A DNA stretch of 64,000 nucleotides from positions 1,798,001-1,862,000 of the forward strand of contig NZ_CP038437.2 in assembly GCF_008329985.2 (NCBI RefSeq), given 5' to 3'. The translations under genes were made by a program, and so were the position numbers. A model generated the notes under the pieces. It did no database searches. It was not told where the DNA came from and worked only from the letters and a program-made list of their open reading frames with translations. This stretch comes from Halomonas binhaiensis (GTDB lineage: Bacteria; Pseudomonadota; Gammaproteobacteria; Pseudomonadales; Halomonadaceae). Positions 44,917-54,830 of this stretch are shown here, piece by piece. Numbering within the stretch: position 1 is the stretch's first letter; every line of letters starts with the position of its first letter.

Positions 44917-45520
44917 TACGCGAAATGCAGAAACCGCGGACCAGATATGGGTGGTTGAGCATGATCCGGTGTTTACCCAGGGACAGGCGGGCAAGCCAGA
45001 ACATGTACTGATGCCCGGCGACATTCCGGTGATCTCCACTGATCGCGGAGGCCAGGTGACTTACCATGGCCCGGGGCAACTGGTGTTGTATCCGTTGCTT
45101 GATGTACGCCGCTCGCCCATGGGAGTACGTGACCTGGTCACCGCTCTGGAGAACAGCGTCATCGATGCACTGGCTGAGCATTCCATCGAGGCCTATGCGC
45201 GTCGTGATGCCCCGGGTGTTTATGTCGATGGGGCAAAGATTGCATCCTTGGGATTGCGTATTCGTCGTGGCGCCAGTTTTCATGGCGTGGCAGTGAATAT
45301 CAGTCTCGATCTGGAGCCTTTCTCGCGGATCAATCCGTGTGGCTATGCTGGTCTGGCCATGACGCGTCTGGCTGACCTGGTAGAAGGCCCGGTAGATCTA
45401 TGGGGCGAGGGCGAACGCTTGCTGCGGACGCTGGCCCTGCGTCTCGGTGAGCGTCAACTGGTGCCACGCAAGGGCCTGCCCACAATGATGGCCGCCCCCG
45501 ATACACTCATCAGCGAATGA
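44852..45520 (+). CDS. lipB: Lipoyl(octanoyl) transferase
   Basis: LipB moves octanoate from octanoyl-ACP to lipoyl domains of 2-oxoacid dehydrogenases and GcvH. The 222-residue protein has the [16 protein letters not shown] motif, [12 protein letters not shown], the Lys129 in GAKIASLG and the catalytic C163 in INPCGYAGL. The ATG at 44852 lies inside ybeD (65-base overlap) and gives an N-terminus that aligns with E. coli LipB except for a few residues; a later start would delete conserved QAM..TDTR residues. Confidence 0.93.
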   Translation: MISRRPGSSARPVWQAMRHLTDTRNAETADQIWVVEHDPVFTQGQAGKPEHVLMPGDIPVISTDRGGQVTYHGPGQLVLYPLLDVRRSPMGVRDLVTALENSVIDALAEHSIEAYARRDAPGVYVDGAKIASLGLRIRRGASFHGVAVNISLDLEPFSRINPCGYAGLAMTRLADLVEGPVDLWGEGERLLRTLALRLGERQLVPRKGLPTMMAAPDTLISE

Positions 45521-45559
45521 TCGGTGAAATTGTGAGCCGATCCATCACAGGACAGTGAC

Positions 45560-46561
45560 ATGACAGACAGTTCTGCCATTGCCGCGGCTGCTGCTGCCGC
45601 AAAGGCCAAGAAGAATGCCCGTGTCGAGCGGGGAGTGAAACTACGCGGTGCCGACAAGGTTGCACGTATCCCGGTCAAGGTAATTCCTACCGAGGAGATC
45701 CCGCGCAAGCCGGACTGGTTGCGTGTGCGCATGCCGGTGTCCAAGGAAGTCACGCGGATCAAGGAGACCTTGCGTCGTCATGGTCTGCATACCGTGTGCG
45801 AGGAAGCTTCCTGTCCGAACCTGGGCGAGTGCTTCCATGGTGGCACCGCTACCTTCATGATCATGGGGGATATCTGCACGCGTCGCTGCCCCTTCTGCGA
45901 TGTAGCGCATGGTCGCCCCAATGCCCTGAATGAGCGCGAGCCCCGTGAACTGGCCGAAGCCATCGCTGAGATGCGTCTCAATTATGTCGTGGTGACGTCA
46001 GTGGATCGCGATGATCTGCGTGATGGCGGTGCCCAGCACTTTGCTGACTGTATCCGCGAGATTCGTAACGATAGTCCCAATATCGAGATCGAGGTATTGG
46101 TGCCGGACTTCCGTGGGCGCATGGATGTTGCTCTGGACATTCTTGAAACCACGCCGCCTGACGTCTTCAACCATAACCTGGAAACTGTGCCGAGCCTGTA
46201 TCGCAAGGTTCGCCCTGGTGCGGACTATCAGTGGTCGCTCGACTTGCTCAAGGGCTACAAGGAGCGCCGCCCTGAAGTAATGACAAAGTCGGGGTTGATG
46301 CTGGGTGTCGGCGAGCAGGATGATCAGGTCATCGAAGTGATGCGCGATCTGCGTGCCCACAATGTGGACATGTTGACGTTAGGGCAATACATGCAGCCAT
46401 CCCGAAATCACTTGCCGGTGGACCGCTGGGTGACACCTGCCACGTTTGACTGGTTTGCAGAGCAGGGCAAGGCCATGGGGTTCACCCATGTGGCTTCCGG
46501 CCCTCTGGTACGCTCTTCCTACCATGCCGATCAGCAAGCTCATGGCATCGAAGTCAAGTAG
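45560..46561 (+). CDS. lipA: Lipoyl synthase (radical SAM)
   Basis: LipA inserts two sulfur atoms into protein-bound octanoate. The 333-residue protein has both cluster motifs: the auxiliary site C80, C85 and C91 in [12 protein letters not shown], and the radical SAM site C106, C110 and C113 in CTRRCPFC. The C-terminal SSYHAD serine ligand is present. The first 35 residues are Ala/Lys-rich. It follows lipB by 39 bases and is closed by a strong terminator. Confidence 0.96.
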   Translation: MTDSSAIAAAAAAAKAKKNARVERGVKLRGADKVARIPVKVIPTEEIPRKPDWLRVRMPVSKEVTRIKETLRRHGLHTVCEEASCPNLGECFHGGTATFMIMGDICTRRCPFCDVAHGRPNALNEREPRELAEAIAEMRLNYVVVTSVDRDDLRDGGAQHFADCIREIRNDSPNIEIEVLVPDFRGRMDVALDILETTPPDVFNHNLETVPSLYRKVRPGADYQWSLDLLKGYKERRPEVMTKSGLMLGVGEQDDQVIEVMRDLRAHNVDMLTLGQYMQPSRNHLPVDRWVTPATFDWFAEQGKAMGFTHVASGPLVRSSYHADQQAHGIEVK

Positions 46562-46563
46562 AC

Positions 46564-46600
46564 AAGACATCGCCCGGCTTTCGCCGGGCGATGTCTTTCT
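46564..46600 (+). terminator. Rho-independent terminator after lipA
   Basis: Arms AAGACATCGCCCGGC (46564-46578) and GCCGGGCGATGTCTT (46583-46597) pair over 15 bp around TTTC; the tail is TTTCT. Confidence 0.8.
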
Positions 46601-46652
46601 GGGTATGGAGTCTCGCGGGTGGGACTGGGACAGCCGTTTCTCGGAAGCGCTG

Positions 46653-46674
46653 ATCATGCAAAAACATGCATGAT
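46653..46674. repeat. Perfect inverted repeat ATCATGCA-N6-TGCATGAT
   Basis: An 8-bp dyad with a six-base AAAACA spacer, just upstream of the candidate DUF3141 promoter. It may be a protein binding site. Confidence 0.5.
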
Positions 46675-46688
46675 GACGCACCAGGGTT

Positions 46689-46769
46689 TTGCAGATTGGG
46701 TCTGGTTAGGTATATTGCAGTGCAACAATGTGATTTTTACAGCAAGCACCGTGACCGCAAGCACTGCAA
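46689..46769 (+). promoter_or_regulatory. Candidate promoter and operators of the DUF3141 gene
   Basis: A -35 like TTGCAG (46689-46694) and a -10 like TATATT (46711-46716) are 16 bases apart. The palindrome TTGCAGTGCAA (46715-46725) overlaps the -10 and start site. A matching half-site GCACTGCAA recurs at 46761-46769 and a third GCACTGC follows near 46776. The arrangement fits repression by a TGCA-reading regulator; PhaR-type PHA regulators recognise TGC/GCA-rich dyads, but the link is inference. Confidence 0.45.
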
Positions 46770-46912
46770 TGAAGAGCACTGCGTGCGACGAAACGCACTG
46801 ATGACCTTCTGTACAAGTTCTCTGCTGGTGGGAAAGGTTCCTGGCAGACAGTCTCAGTGAAAGCGGGCGTCCTCCTCGGCGCCTGCGCACCGGGTACCTC
46901 TTGGGAGCTCCT

Positions 46913-49699
46913 ATGACTGCACAGATGTCGAAAGTTACTCAGCCGCTATATCCTCTATTCGATCCTTTTGGCTTTGGGCGAGCTGCCGTTGATTACTGGC
47001 GCGACAGTGTCGAGCGCAGCATTCTGTATTGGGATGTCATGCGCCAGCGGGGCAATGAATATCTTGAGCACATCGAGAAGACTCGTCCCAGCGTGCTTGG
47101 CTTCGATGCTGATATCATCATGTACGGCCAGGATCTGCCTCGTCCCGTCAACTACGAACTATTACGTATCCATCCTCCAGAGGGGGTGGAAATCGATGAG
47201 CAGGCGCGACCTTTTGTTGTTGTCGATCCTCGTGCAGGCCATGGTCCCGGTATAGGTGGTTTCAAGGCGGACAGCGAGATTGGTGTTGCTCTGCGTGCTG
47301 GCCACCCCTGTTATTTCGTCGCTTTCATGCCATACCCGGTACCCGGGCAGACAGTAGAAGATGTCGTCGAAGCTGAAGTCGCTTTCCTTCAGCATGTCAA
47401 TGAGTTGCATCCCGATACGGAAAAGCCTGTCGTCGTCGGTAATTGCCAGGCTGGCTGGCAGATCATGATGGCTGCTGCCCTCGAACCACAGCTGTTTGGT
47501 CCCATATTGATTGCTGGTGCACCGCTTTCTTACTGGGCGGGCGAGCGAGGGTATGCTCCGATGCGCTATACAGGGGGGCTGACTGGTGGAAGCTGGATAA
47601 CCCACCTGCTGTCCGACATGGGGGATGGCCTGTTTGATGGTGCCTGGCTGGTGCAGAACTTTGAGCGCCTCAATCCGGCCAATACATGGTGGGACAAGCA
47701 GTACCGCCTTTATGCCAATGTCGATACCGAAGCCGAGCGCTACCTTGGCTTCGAGCGCTGGTGGGGAGGACACGTGGTGCTTGGGGGGCAGGAAATCCAG
47801 TACATAGTGGATAACCTGTTTGTCGGTAATCGATTGTCCACGGCCAAGCTGGTTACCTCAGATGGGCGCCGTATCGACCTGCGCAATCTGCGCTCTCCCG
47901 TGGTGCTGTTTTGTTCGAAGGGGGACGATATCACTCCTCCGCCACAGGCTCTGGGGTGGGTGCGCGACCTTTACGCCGGCGTCGACGACATCATTGCCAA
48001 CGACCAGACCATCGTCTATTGCGTGCATGACAAGACCGGTCATCTCGGCATCTTCGTCTCGGGCAGTGTCTCGCGCAAGGAGCATACCGAGTTCACTGCC
48101 AACATGGATTACATCGATGTCTTGCCGCCCGGTCTCTACGAGACTTCGGTGTCCAAGGCAGCGGACAGGCCGGATGCAGAACTGATCGAGCGCGATTACC
48201 TGCTCGAGTTCTCCACCCGTGACTTCGACGATCTTGATGAGGTTGTGCAGCACAACCCCGAAGATGAGCGGCGCTTTGCTACGGTAGCTCGTGTTTCCGA
48301 GATAAACCTGGGGCTGTATCAACAGTTTCTGCAGCCTTGGATCAAGGCATTGTCCACCCCAGAGAGCGCCCGTTGGATGCGCAAGATGCATCCTAATCGT
48401 CTGGGCTACCGCATGCTGTCCGACCGTAGTCCTTGGATGGCGCCATTGCCCGTACTGGCCGACATGGTGCGCAAGGACCGTCAGCAGCTTGATGAGAACA
48501 ATATCTTTCGGGCCTTTGAGGATATCTTTTCCCAGCAGGTTTCGCGTTCCCTGGATGCTTGGCGTGTGTTCCGGGATAGCGCCATCGAGAAAGTCTTTCT
48601 CGATGTCTACGGTCAGACCATGTTGCAGTCTCTGGTCGGCCTGCATGGTACCAGCAAGGAGGTTCTGCCTCGTCCGGGTCAGGAACCTGAACATCTGCGC
48701 TTCATTGCCCAGCGTCAGGCAGATATTGCAGCACGCGTTGCCAAGGGTGGCAGTCATGAGGCGGTGATGCGTTCGGTGATTTATGTGTTGGGGGGCGCTC
48801 CGGCAACGGATGGTCGGAACTTCCGCCGCCTGCGTGCTTCGCGTTCCGAGTTGGAGCCGCGTCTGGATATGACGCTGTTCAAGGAGCTGGTGCGTGAACA
48901 GTTCTTCATCCTCAAGCATGACAAGGAAGCTGCCTTGGCTGCCATCCCTGCCTTGCTCAGGAAGGAAAGCGCAGAAGTCATTGATGCTCATATTGAGCAT
49001 ATCGAACATGTGCTAGCCGCTAGTGGTGAGTTGAGCGCCCATGCCGCAGCGCGCCTGGACAAGGTCAAGGCGTTGTTTGCCGTGGCGCGCACGGCAGCGG
49101 CTGGCGATAGCGGCGGTGGGTCCACGGCGACAATACCGACCGTTGCAGCCACTGCCTCGACCAAGACAGCAGTGAAGACCAAGACAGCAGTGAAGACCAG
49201 GCCGGCGAGTGATGAGCCTAAGGCAAAGTCGGTACGTGCTAGTGCTTCCAGCAGCACAAGTAAGGCAAGTGCTAATGCCGGCACCAAGACAGCAAGTGCC
49301 AAGACAGCAAGTGCCAAGACAGCAAGTGCCAAGACAGCAAGTGCCAAGACAGCAAGTGCCAAGACAGCAAGTGCCAAGACAGCAAGTGCCAAGACAGCAA
49401 GTGCCAAGACAGCAAGTGCCAAGACAGCAAGTGCCAAGACAAGTGCGAAAACTGTCGCCAGGTCGGCAGATGTTGATGCTGGAGGCAACGAGTCAGAAGA
49501 TGCCAAGGCAAGCAGGAGTTCCAAGGCGCGAAGCTCGCGTGCAAAGAGTGCGATGTCAAAAAATGCTCAGGAAAGTATCGAGGCATCTAGTGCTGTCAAG
49601 TCTTCCTCGAAGGACGCGGCCACTGAGGACACTGTACAAGCCCCGACGCAACGCACTTCTCGCCGGCGTGGTACGACTCGAGGTACGACCAAGAGCTGA
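46913..49699 (+). CDS. DUF3141 alpha/beta-hydrolase (PHA-synthase-like) with KTASA-repeat tail
   Basis: The ATG at 46913 has GGGAG five bases upstream; the product is 928 residues. Residues 1-380 resemble the PHA synthase/alpha-beta hydrolase fold. The nucleophile elbow VVGNCQAGW has Cys178 where PhaC-type synthases have their catalytic Cys. Possible triad partners are the Asp in SKGDDITPPPQ and the His in DKTGHLGIF. DUF3141 covers most of residues 20-730. From about 745 the tail is Ala/Ser/Thr/Lys-rich and includes ten perfect KTASA repeats, similar in style to histone-H1-like or PhaF-type tails that bind DNA. A role at PHA granules is plausible but unproven; no phaA, phaB or phasin is adjacent. 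Confidence 0.78.
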   Translation: MTAQMSKVTQPLYPLFDPFGFGRAAVDYWRDSVERSILYWDVMRQRGNEYLEHIEKTRPSVLGFDADIIMYGQDLPRPVNYELLRIHPPEGVEIDEQARPFVVVDPRAGHGPGIGGFKADSEIGVALRAGHPCYFVAFMPYPVPGQTVEDVVEAEVAFLQHVNELHPDTEKPVVVGNCQAGWQIMMAAALEPQLFGPILIAGAPLSYWAGERGYAPMRYTGGLTGGSWITHLLSDMGDGLFDGAWLVQNFERLNPANTWWDKQYRLYANVDTEAERYLGFERWWGGHVVLGGQEIQYIVDNLFVGNRLSTAKLVTSDGRRIDLRNLRSPVVLFCSKGDDITPPPQALGWVRDLYAGVDDIIANDQTIVYCVHDKTGHLGIFVSGSVSRKEHTEFTANMDYIDVLPPGLYETSVSKAADRPDAELIERDYLLEFSTRDFDDLDEVVQHNPEDERRFATVARVSEINLGLYQQFLQPWIKALSTPESARWMRKMHPNRLGYRMLSDRSPWMAPLPVLADMVRKDRQQLDENNIFRAFEDIFSQQVSRSLDAWRVFRDSAIEKVFLDVYGQTMLQSLVGLHGTSKEVLPRPGQEPEHLRFIAQRQADIAARVAKGGSHEAVMRSVIYVLGGAPATDGRNFRRLRASRSELEPRLDMTLFKELVREQFFILKHDKEAALAAIPALLRKESAEVIDAHIEHIEHVLAASGELSAHAAARLDKVKALFAVARTAAAGDSGGGSTATIPTVAATASTKTAVKTKTAVKTRPASDEPKAKSVRASASSSTSKASANAGTKTASAKTASAKTASAKTASAKTASAKTASAKTASAKTASAKTASAKTASAKTSAKTVARSADVDAGGNESEDAKASRSSKARSSRAKSAMSKNAQESIEASSAVKSSSKDAATEDTVQAPTQRTSRRRGTTRGTTKS
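49286..49435 (+). repeat. Ten perfect 15-bp tandem repeats in the DUF3141 gene
   Basis: Ten identical copies of AAGACAGCAAGTGCC run head to tail without a single change. Each encodes Lys-Thr-Ala-Ser-Ala. Perfect identity indicates recent expansion by slippage or unequal exchange, and the copy number can change without a frameshift. Confidence 0.95.
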
Positions 49700-50102
49700 T
49701 TCAGGGGGTTCTGGTTGTCTGAAAGGAAGTGGTTTGATGCCCTCCAGGGTTTCTGGGGGGCATTTTTCGTCAGAGAAATGCATGAAAAAGAGATGCTTTC
49801 CATCTGGTGTGCAATGCAGTGGGGTTGTCGACGGGCGTACCTTGCGTCTAGTCTCTTGGCGAAGCTTCTGGTTTCCTTGTCAGGAGTTATGAGCGGGCAG
49901 GTATGCCGTGTAGATGATGAAATTGGCAGGTAAATGCCATGTCGCGTGGGCTTCGACTGGCGTGTTGTGCAACGCTGGGGTAGGGTAGGCGCATTTTTCC
50001 GTCATCCGGATCATGGGGAGCGCAGGGGATTGCCCTCTGGATGGCGTGTCTTTCAGATTGGCGTGCGCACCAGTTGCAACGCCACGACTATTGTGGAGTG
50101 CT
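49700..50102. other. Intergenic region DUF3141 gene / topA
   Basis: It contains the DUF3141 terminator at 49738-49767 and should contain the topA promoter, which I could not place. GGAG at about 50094 is the topA ribosome site. Confidence 0.45.
49738..49767 (+). terminator. Terminator after the DUF3141 gene
   Basis: Arms TGCCCTCCAG (49738-49747) and CTGGGGGGCA (49753-49762) pair over 10 bp with one T-G wobble around GGTTT; five T follow. Confidence 0.75.
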
Positions 50103-52748
50103 ATGGGCAAGTCTCTGGTCATCGTCGAGTCTCCCGCCAAAGCGAAGACGATCAATAAGTATCTCGGCAGCGATTTCATCGTGAAGTCGAGCGTGGGTCA
50201 TATTCGCGACCTGCCGACCAGTGGCTCTGGCAAGACGGCCTCCGATCCCAAGGAGAGGGCGCGCCAGGCTGCTGCAACACGCAAGATGTCTGCTGAAGAG
50301 AAGGTGGAATACAAGAAGCGAAAGGCTCACGATCAACTGATCCGGCGCATGGGAATAGATCCTGCCAATGGTTGGCAGGCCAACTATGAAGTGTTGCCTG
50401 GCAAGGAAAAGGTCGTTGCCGAGCTCAAGAAACTGGCAGCAAAGGCTGATACGGTATATCTCGCGACCGATTTGGATCGCGAAGGGGAAGCCATTGCCTG
50501 GCATTTGCGCGAGACCATTGGTGGAACGGAAGATCGCTACCGTCGGGTAGTGTTCAACGAGATCACCAAGAATGCCATTCAGGAAGCCTTCAAGGACCCA
50601 GGTTCGCTTAATATGCCACGGGTCGAGGCACAGCAGGCTCGGCGCTTCCTCGATCGTGTCGTTGGCTTCATGCTTTCGCCGTTGCTGTGGGCCAAGGTTG
50701 CCCGTGGTCTGTCCGCAGGCCGAGTGCAGTCGGTGGCTATGCGCCTGATCATTGAGCGTGAGCGCGAAATCCGTGCCTTCGTGCCAGAAGAGTTCTGGGA
50801 TGTACATGCAGACCTGATGCCCAAGGGCGTAGCCGGTCAGGTAGAGCCGGTGCGCTTTGAGCTGGCACGTCAGAACGGTGAAACCTTCCGCCCGACCAGT
50901 GAAGAAGAAACGCTCAAGCGCATTGCAGCCCTCAAGAGTGCGAGCCTGAAGATCACTGGGAGGGAAGACAAGCCGACCCGTTCCAAGGCTACGGCTCCCT
51001 TTATTACCTCGACGCTGCAGCAGGCTGCCAGCGGGCGCTTGGGCTTCTCTGTGAAGAAGACCATGATGCTGGCTCAGCGCCTCTATGAGGCAGGCTATAT
51101 CACTTACATGCGTACCGATTCCACCAATCTTTCTGCGGAGGCGGTGGAGTCGGTTCGTGGTTACATTGGCAGTGAGTTCGGTACTCGTTATCTGCCTGAT
51201 GCTCCCAACCGTTATTCAAGCAAGGAAGGCGCTCAGGAAGCCCACGAGGCTATTCGTCCTTCCGATGTTAAGCACCGTGGTGCGGACCTGGCGGGGATGG
51301 AACGGGATGCTGAGCGTCTCTACGAGTTGATCTGGCGCCAGTTCGTTGCCTGCCAGATGACGCCGGCAGAATACCTTTCCACCACACTGACAGTGTCCGT
51401 GGATGGCTATGAGCTCAAGGCCAAGGGGCGGGTGCTTAAGTTTGATGGCTATACCCGCGTCATGACACCGCTTGGTCGCAAGGAGGAAGACCAGGCATTG
51501 CCGGACCTGGCCGAGGGTACTGTCATGTCCTTGCAGGCGTTGGATCCCAGGCAGCATTTTACCAAGCCTCCGGCCCGCTATACCGAAGCCAGCCTGGTCA
51601 AGGAGCTCGAAAAGCGTGGCATCGGTCGTCCTTCTACCTATGCCGCCATCATTTCCACCATTCAGGATCGTGGCTACGTCAAGCTGGAGAATCGTCGCTT
51701 CTATGCAGAGAAGCTTGGCGATATTGTCACCGAGCGTCTGAAGGAGTCCTTCCCTGACCTGATGGACTATTCCTTCACCGCACGAATGGAAGATAACCTG
51801 GATGAAGTGGCTGAAGGGGAGCGTAATTGGCGTGCTTTGCTGGATGCTTTCTACAAGGAATTCAGCGCCGAGCTGAGTGAAGCAGAAAGTGAAGAGGGCA
51901 TGCGTCCCAATCAGCCAGTGCCAACGGATATCGACTGTCCTGCCTGTGGGCGCAAGATGCAGATTCGAACAGCTTCAACAGGTGTGTTTCTTGGCTGTAG
52001 TGGTTATAACCTTCCGCCCAAGGAACGCTGCAAGACCACCATCGACCTGTTGCCGGGTGATGAAGCGGTGGCCGCAGATGCTGGTGAAGACGCCGAAACT
52101 GATGCCCTGCGTGCCAAGCAACGCTGCCCGATCTGCTCCACTGCCATGGACAGCTACCTGATCGATGAGCATCGCAAGCTCCACATCTGTGGCAATAGCC
52201 CTGACTGTGCCGGTTATGCCGTGGAAGAAGGCAAGTTCCGCATCAAGGGATATGATGGTCCCGTCATCGAATGCGACAAGTGTGGTTCCGAGATGCAGCT
52301 CAAGTCCGGGCGTTTCGGAAAATATTTCGGCTGCACCAACGACAGTTGCAAGAATACGCGCAAGTTGCTGCGCAATGGTGAAGTGGCCCCGCCCAAGATG
52401 GACCCGATCTCGATGCCGGAACTGGCCTGCCAGAAGGTCGAGGACCATTACGTGCTGCGTGATGGTGCCAGTGGCCTGTTTTTGGCTGCCAGCAAATTTC
52501 CCAAGAATCGTGAGACACGTCCGCCGCTGGTCAGAGAGCTCAAGGCACATGCAGATGAGCTGCCTGAGAAATATCACTACTTGCTCTCTGCCCCCGAGCA
52601 GGATCCCGATGGCCGTCCGAGTCAGATTCGTTTCTCGCGCAAGCTCAAGGAGCAGTTCGTGATGACGGATGATGACAATGGTAAGGCGACGGGATGGAAA
52701 GCATCATGGGATGGCAAGGGCTGGCAAGTGGAGGACAAGCGTAAGTGA
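50103..52748 (+). CDS. topA: DNA topoisomerase I
   Basis: TopA relaxes negative supercoils. The ATG at 50103 gives [17 protein letters not shown], the TOPRIM start; the frame is open 90 bases further but without support. The TOPRIM motif [14 protein letters not shown] is at 121-134 and the active-site tyrosine is Y335 in [10 protein letters not shown]. The C-terminus has zinc-ribbon repeats with Cys pairs (CPACG, CPICS, CDKCG) and a last part without cysteines. The length (881) is typical. The stop overlaps the next gene by four bases. Confidence 0.96.
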   Translation: MGKSLVIVESPAKAKTINKYLGSDFIVKSSVGHIRDLPTSGSGKTASDPKERARQAAATRKMSAEEKVEYKKRKAHDQLIRRMGIDPANGWQANYEVLPGKEKVVAELKKLAAKADTVYLATDLDREGEAIAWHLRETIGGTEDRYRRVVFNEITKNAIQEAFKDPGSLNMPRVEAQQARRFLDRVVGFMLSPLLWAKVARGLSAGRVQSVAMRLIIEREREIRAFVPEEFWDVHADLMPKGVAGQVEPVRFELARQNGETFRPTSEEETLKRIAALKSASLKITGREDKPTRSKATAPFITSTLQQAASGRLGFSVKKTMMLAQRLYEAGYITYMRTDSTNLSAEAVESVRGYIGSEFGTRYLPDAPNRYSSKEGAQEAHEAIRPSDVKHRGADLAGMERDAERLYELIWRQFVACQMTPAEYLSTTLTVSVDGYELKAKGRVLKFDGYTRVMTPLGRKEEDQALPDLAEGTVMSLQALDPRQHFTKPPARYTEASLVKELEKRGIGRPSTYAAIISTIQDRGYVKLENRRFYAEKLGDIVTERLKESFPDLMDYSFTARMEDNLDEVAEGERNWRALLDAFYKEFSAELSEAESEEGMRPNQPVPTDIDCPACGRKMQIRTASTGVFLGCSGYNLPPKERCKTTIDLLPGDEAVAADAGEDAETDALRAKQRCPICSTAMDSYLIDEHRKLHICGNSPDCAGYAVEEGKFRIKGYDGPVIECDKCGSEMQLKSGRFGKYFGCTNDSCKNTRKLLRNGEVAPPKMDPISMPELACQKVEDHYVLRDGASGLFLAASKFPKNRETRPPLVRELKAHADELPEKYHYLLSAPEQDPDGRPSQIRFSRKLKEQFVMTDDDNGKATGWKASWDGKGWQVEDKRK

Positions 52749-53218
52749 CACCGCGAGCAAGAACCAATCAACTGCTATATCAGGCTGAACTCTTGCTGAC
52801 CATGGCTTCGGGAAATGGCGGCGAGGTTGGCGATGAGCATAGCGATGCTCGTCGCCGCGCCCGCGAGGAAGGGGCGCTAGCCTTGATGGAACTGGCATTG
52901 AATGCCTTGCTGCGCGATGTCACCTTCCATGCCCATTTGACGCAACATCATTGGCGTGAGCTGTTATTGGGTGAATCTGCTCCAGGAGTGGCGGAAGTGG
53001 TGCGGCTCCGCAGTCTGGTGGAGGACCCTGACAGCTGGCTTTCATGGTTATTGGCTCGGATTGAAGCCTTGCATGGTGATGAAGGTGCCAGTAAAGCGAG
53101 TGCTGCAAGTGCTCGCTTGATAGTCGGAGGGGGGGGCTTGACTGAGTCACTGGCCGACTGTCTTGCTTCCATGAAGGCAGAAGTCGCTGCGCTGCGGGAA
53201 ACGAGTGAGGAATGGTAA
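52745..53218 (+). CDS. Small protein downstream of topA (DUF6586-like)
   Basis: The GTG start overlaps the topA stop (GTGA), so translation is coupled. The 157-residue product is soluble and mostly helical ([15 protein letters not shown] at the start). It is alanine- and leucine-rich with no catalytic motif that I can see. A protein of similar size and start lies after topA in Pseudomonas and was given the family name DUF6586; its function is unknown. Coupling to topA suggests a connected role. Confidence 0.7.
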   Translation: MTPRARTNQLLYQAELLLTMASGNGGEVGDEHSDARRRAREEGALALMELALNALLRDVTFHAHLTQHHWRELLLGESAPGVAEVVRLRSLVEDPDSWLSWLLARIEALHGDEGASKASAASARLIVGGGGLTESLADCLASMKAEVAALRETSEEW

Positions 53219-53369
53219 GTTTGCCTTGTTCCTTTTTTGCGACACTTCGTGTGCCTTTTTTCTTGCCCTGCTCAGATTAGGAACTGGCATCATTTCCAAT
53301 CCGGGCATACCTTATTGGATGGCACTTACGGTCTGTCACCAACGATTTCAACTATCGACAGTGAGTCTG

Positions 53370-54017
53370 ATGTGCATGGATAAATTTTCTCGTCGCCATA
53401 TTATCCGAATGATACTTGGGGCAGGTTTGCTACTGCCATCTCTCGGTTGGGGGTATACCGGTACCAATACAAATACCAGTAGCGATGCCCAGTTGAGCGA
53501 GCTTCTTCGTCAGGCGGATACTCCTGCTTCGGCTAATGAGGTCTGGGTGCTGATCGAGGACCAACAGTCGCTCTTGACCGTTTATCGTGGCAATGCCGAA
53601 CTGGCGCGTTTTTACGATGTTCGTATTGGTCGGGGCGGGAGCAAGCTGCAGCGCGTGATGGGTGACAAGGCGACCCCGCAAGGGGAATTCCATGTCAATC
53701 GCTTCAATTTCAATAGCAAGTTCGACATCTTTATCGGATTGGATTATCCAACGCCGAGGCATGCCAGGATGGCCCTGGAGAGTGGGCTTTATACCCAACA
53801 GGATTACGATTCCTATTTCGACTACTACCGCTTGCATAGTAGTCCGCCTCAGGAAACGGTGCTTGGAGGTTACATCGGAATACATGGTATTGGAGAAGGC
53901 GACGAGAACATCCATCGCAATTTTAACTGGACCAATGGATGTGTCGCCGTGTCCAATCAGGAAATTCAAGAGCTCGCATCATTAATTGATGTTGGCACCC
54001 GCGTCGTCATCCGCTAA
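53370..54017 (+). CDS. L,D-transpeptidase (YkuD domain)
   Basis: The frame is open from 53205, but the first start that gives a signal sequence is the ATG at 53370 (or 53376). It yields MDKFSRRHIIRMILGAG followed by a hydrophobic stretch, with a twin-arginine-like SRRHII. The YkuD domain ends with the catalytic motif IHGIGEGDENIHRNFNWTNG-CV, in which the cysteine of NGCV is the nucleophile. The preceding residue is Asn where SHGC or TDGC is usual. Such enzymes form 3-3 cross-links or attach lipoproteins to peptidoglycan; here the next gene encodes an Lpp-type lipoprotein. Confidence 0.82.
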   Translation: MCMDKFSRRHIIRMILGAGLLLPSLGWGYTGTNTNTSSDAQLSELLRQADTPASANEVWVLIEDQQSLLTVYRGNAELARFYDVRIGRGGSKLQRVMGDKATPQGEFHVNRFNFNSKFDIFIGLDYPTPRHARMALESGLYTQQDYDSYFDYYRLHSSPPQETVLGGYIGIHGIGEGDENIHRNFNWTNGCVAVSNQEIQELASLIDVGTRVVIR

Positions 54018-54216
54018 TCTTTATTGGGTGCAAAGGGCATTCAAGGCTCTGGACAAGCGCCGTTGTGTGTTATAAAACAGCGTTTGACTCAGTGTGCTAT
54101 CGCAGCACCAGTCGCTGCAAGAAAGTCCTGCCTTTGCAGGAAGCCAGATGTGAATCTATCCTCCGATATGTTTGCATCATTAAACGTAGTACCAAGGAAG
54201 ACTCAAGGAGAACACC

Positions 54217-54480
54217 ATGACTCTCAAGACTACTCTGAAGCTGACCGCTGCTGCTGCCTCTCTGGCTGTTCTGGCTGGCTGCGCCTCCTCCAGCGCTCTG
54301 GAAGAAGTTCGCACCACAGCTGAATCCGCTCAGGCTGACGCTGCTGAAGCTCGTAGCATCGCTACTCAGGCTCAGAACACTGCGAACCAAGCTCAGCGCG
54401 ACGCTCAAGCAGCTCTGCAGCTGTCTCAGCAGAACCGCGAAGAGATGAACCGCATGTTCCAGACCTCCATGCGCAAGTAA
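54217..54480 (+). CDS. Lpp/OprI-type outer membrane lipoprotein
   Basis: The 87-residue precursor has a lipobox LAGC with lipidated C22. The mature part is a single Ala-rich coiled coil with heptad spacing (SAQADAAEARSIATQAQNTA) and ends in MRK. The C-terminal Lys would be the residue linked to peptidoglycan, as in Braun lipoprotein. AAGGAG precedes the ATG. Codon use is highly biased (many CTG, GCT, CAG, CGC), which fits an abundant protein. L,D-transpeptidase genes flank it on both sides. Confidence 0.88.
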   Translation: MTLKTTLKLTAAAASLAVLAGCASSSALEEVRTTAESAQADAAEARSIATQAQNTANQAQRDAQAALQLSQQNREEMNRMFQTSMRK

Positions 54481-54531
54481 TCATGGTTGGTTGATCGTTG
54501 TTGTCGCCCCTCGGGACGATAACGCGATTCA

Positions 54532-54570
54532 GATTGAGGCCCCGCCTTTTTGGCGGGGCCTCAATCGTTT
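54532..54570 (+). terminator. Terminator of the Lpp-type lipoprotein gene
   Basis: A perfect 15-bp stem joins GATTGAGGCCCCGCC (54532-54546) and GGCGGGGCCTCAATC (54552-54566) around a TTTTT loop. Confidence 0.75.
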
Positions 54571-54783
54571 GTGGTAAAGGGATAATGCTGAGGTGGAAAG
54601 TTGTATCCCCCCTGGTTTGATGTCCTGATGCAGTAAGGTGGTTTGAAAGAGTGGGCCAGGTGGGCTGTAGGGCCTTGTAGAGAGTTTTTTCTGGTCTCTA
54701 TAGGGAGAGAGGCAGGGCAGTGTTACTTCGCCTTACAACGCCTCTATGGGCGTTCTAGCTGAATCAAATATTGCGTTCAACAT

Positions 54784-54815
54784 AAAAAAAGCGCTCCTGA
54801 AGGAGCGCCTTTTTT
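54784..54815. terminator. Bidirectional terminator at the end of the L,D-transpeptidase gene
   Basis: Arms GCGCTCC (54791-54797) and GGAGCGC (54802-54808) with a TGAA loop are flanked by seven A on the left and six T on the right, so it works in both directions. Confidence 0.8.
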
Positions 54816-54830
54816 CCATCAGGCTGTAAA

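Larger units (their letters stand above)
46562..46912. other. Intergenic region lipA / DUF3141 gene
   Basis: It holds the lipA terminator, a TGCA-rich dyad cluster and a candidate promoter, described separately. No gene is supported. Confidence 0.6.
54481..54830. other. Convergent intergenic region with two terminators
   Basis: It contains the lipoprotein terminator (54532-54566) and a bidirectional one (54784-54815). Between them lies an AT-mixed stretch with no gene; a weak hairpin of GTCTCTATAG / GGAGAGAGG type is seen near 54690-54710. Confidence 0.5.

Noticed and set aside
49209..49892. Alternative-frame proteins made of repeated QVPRQ units, and the antisense LAVLA repeat protein at 48988-49524
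   Set aside because: They are products of the 15-bp tandem repeat read in other frames; the KTASA frame continues the DUF3141 protein and is the real one.
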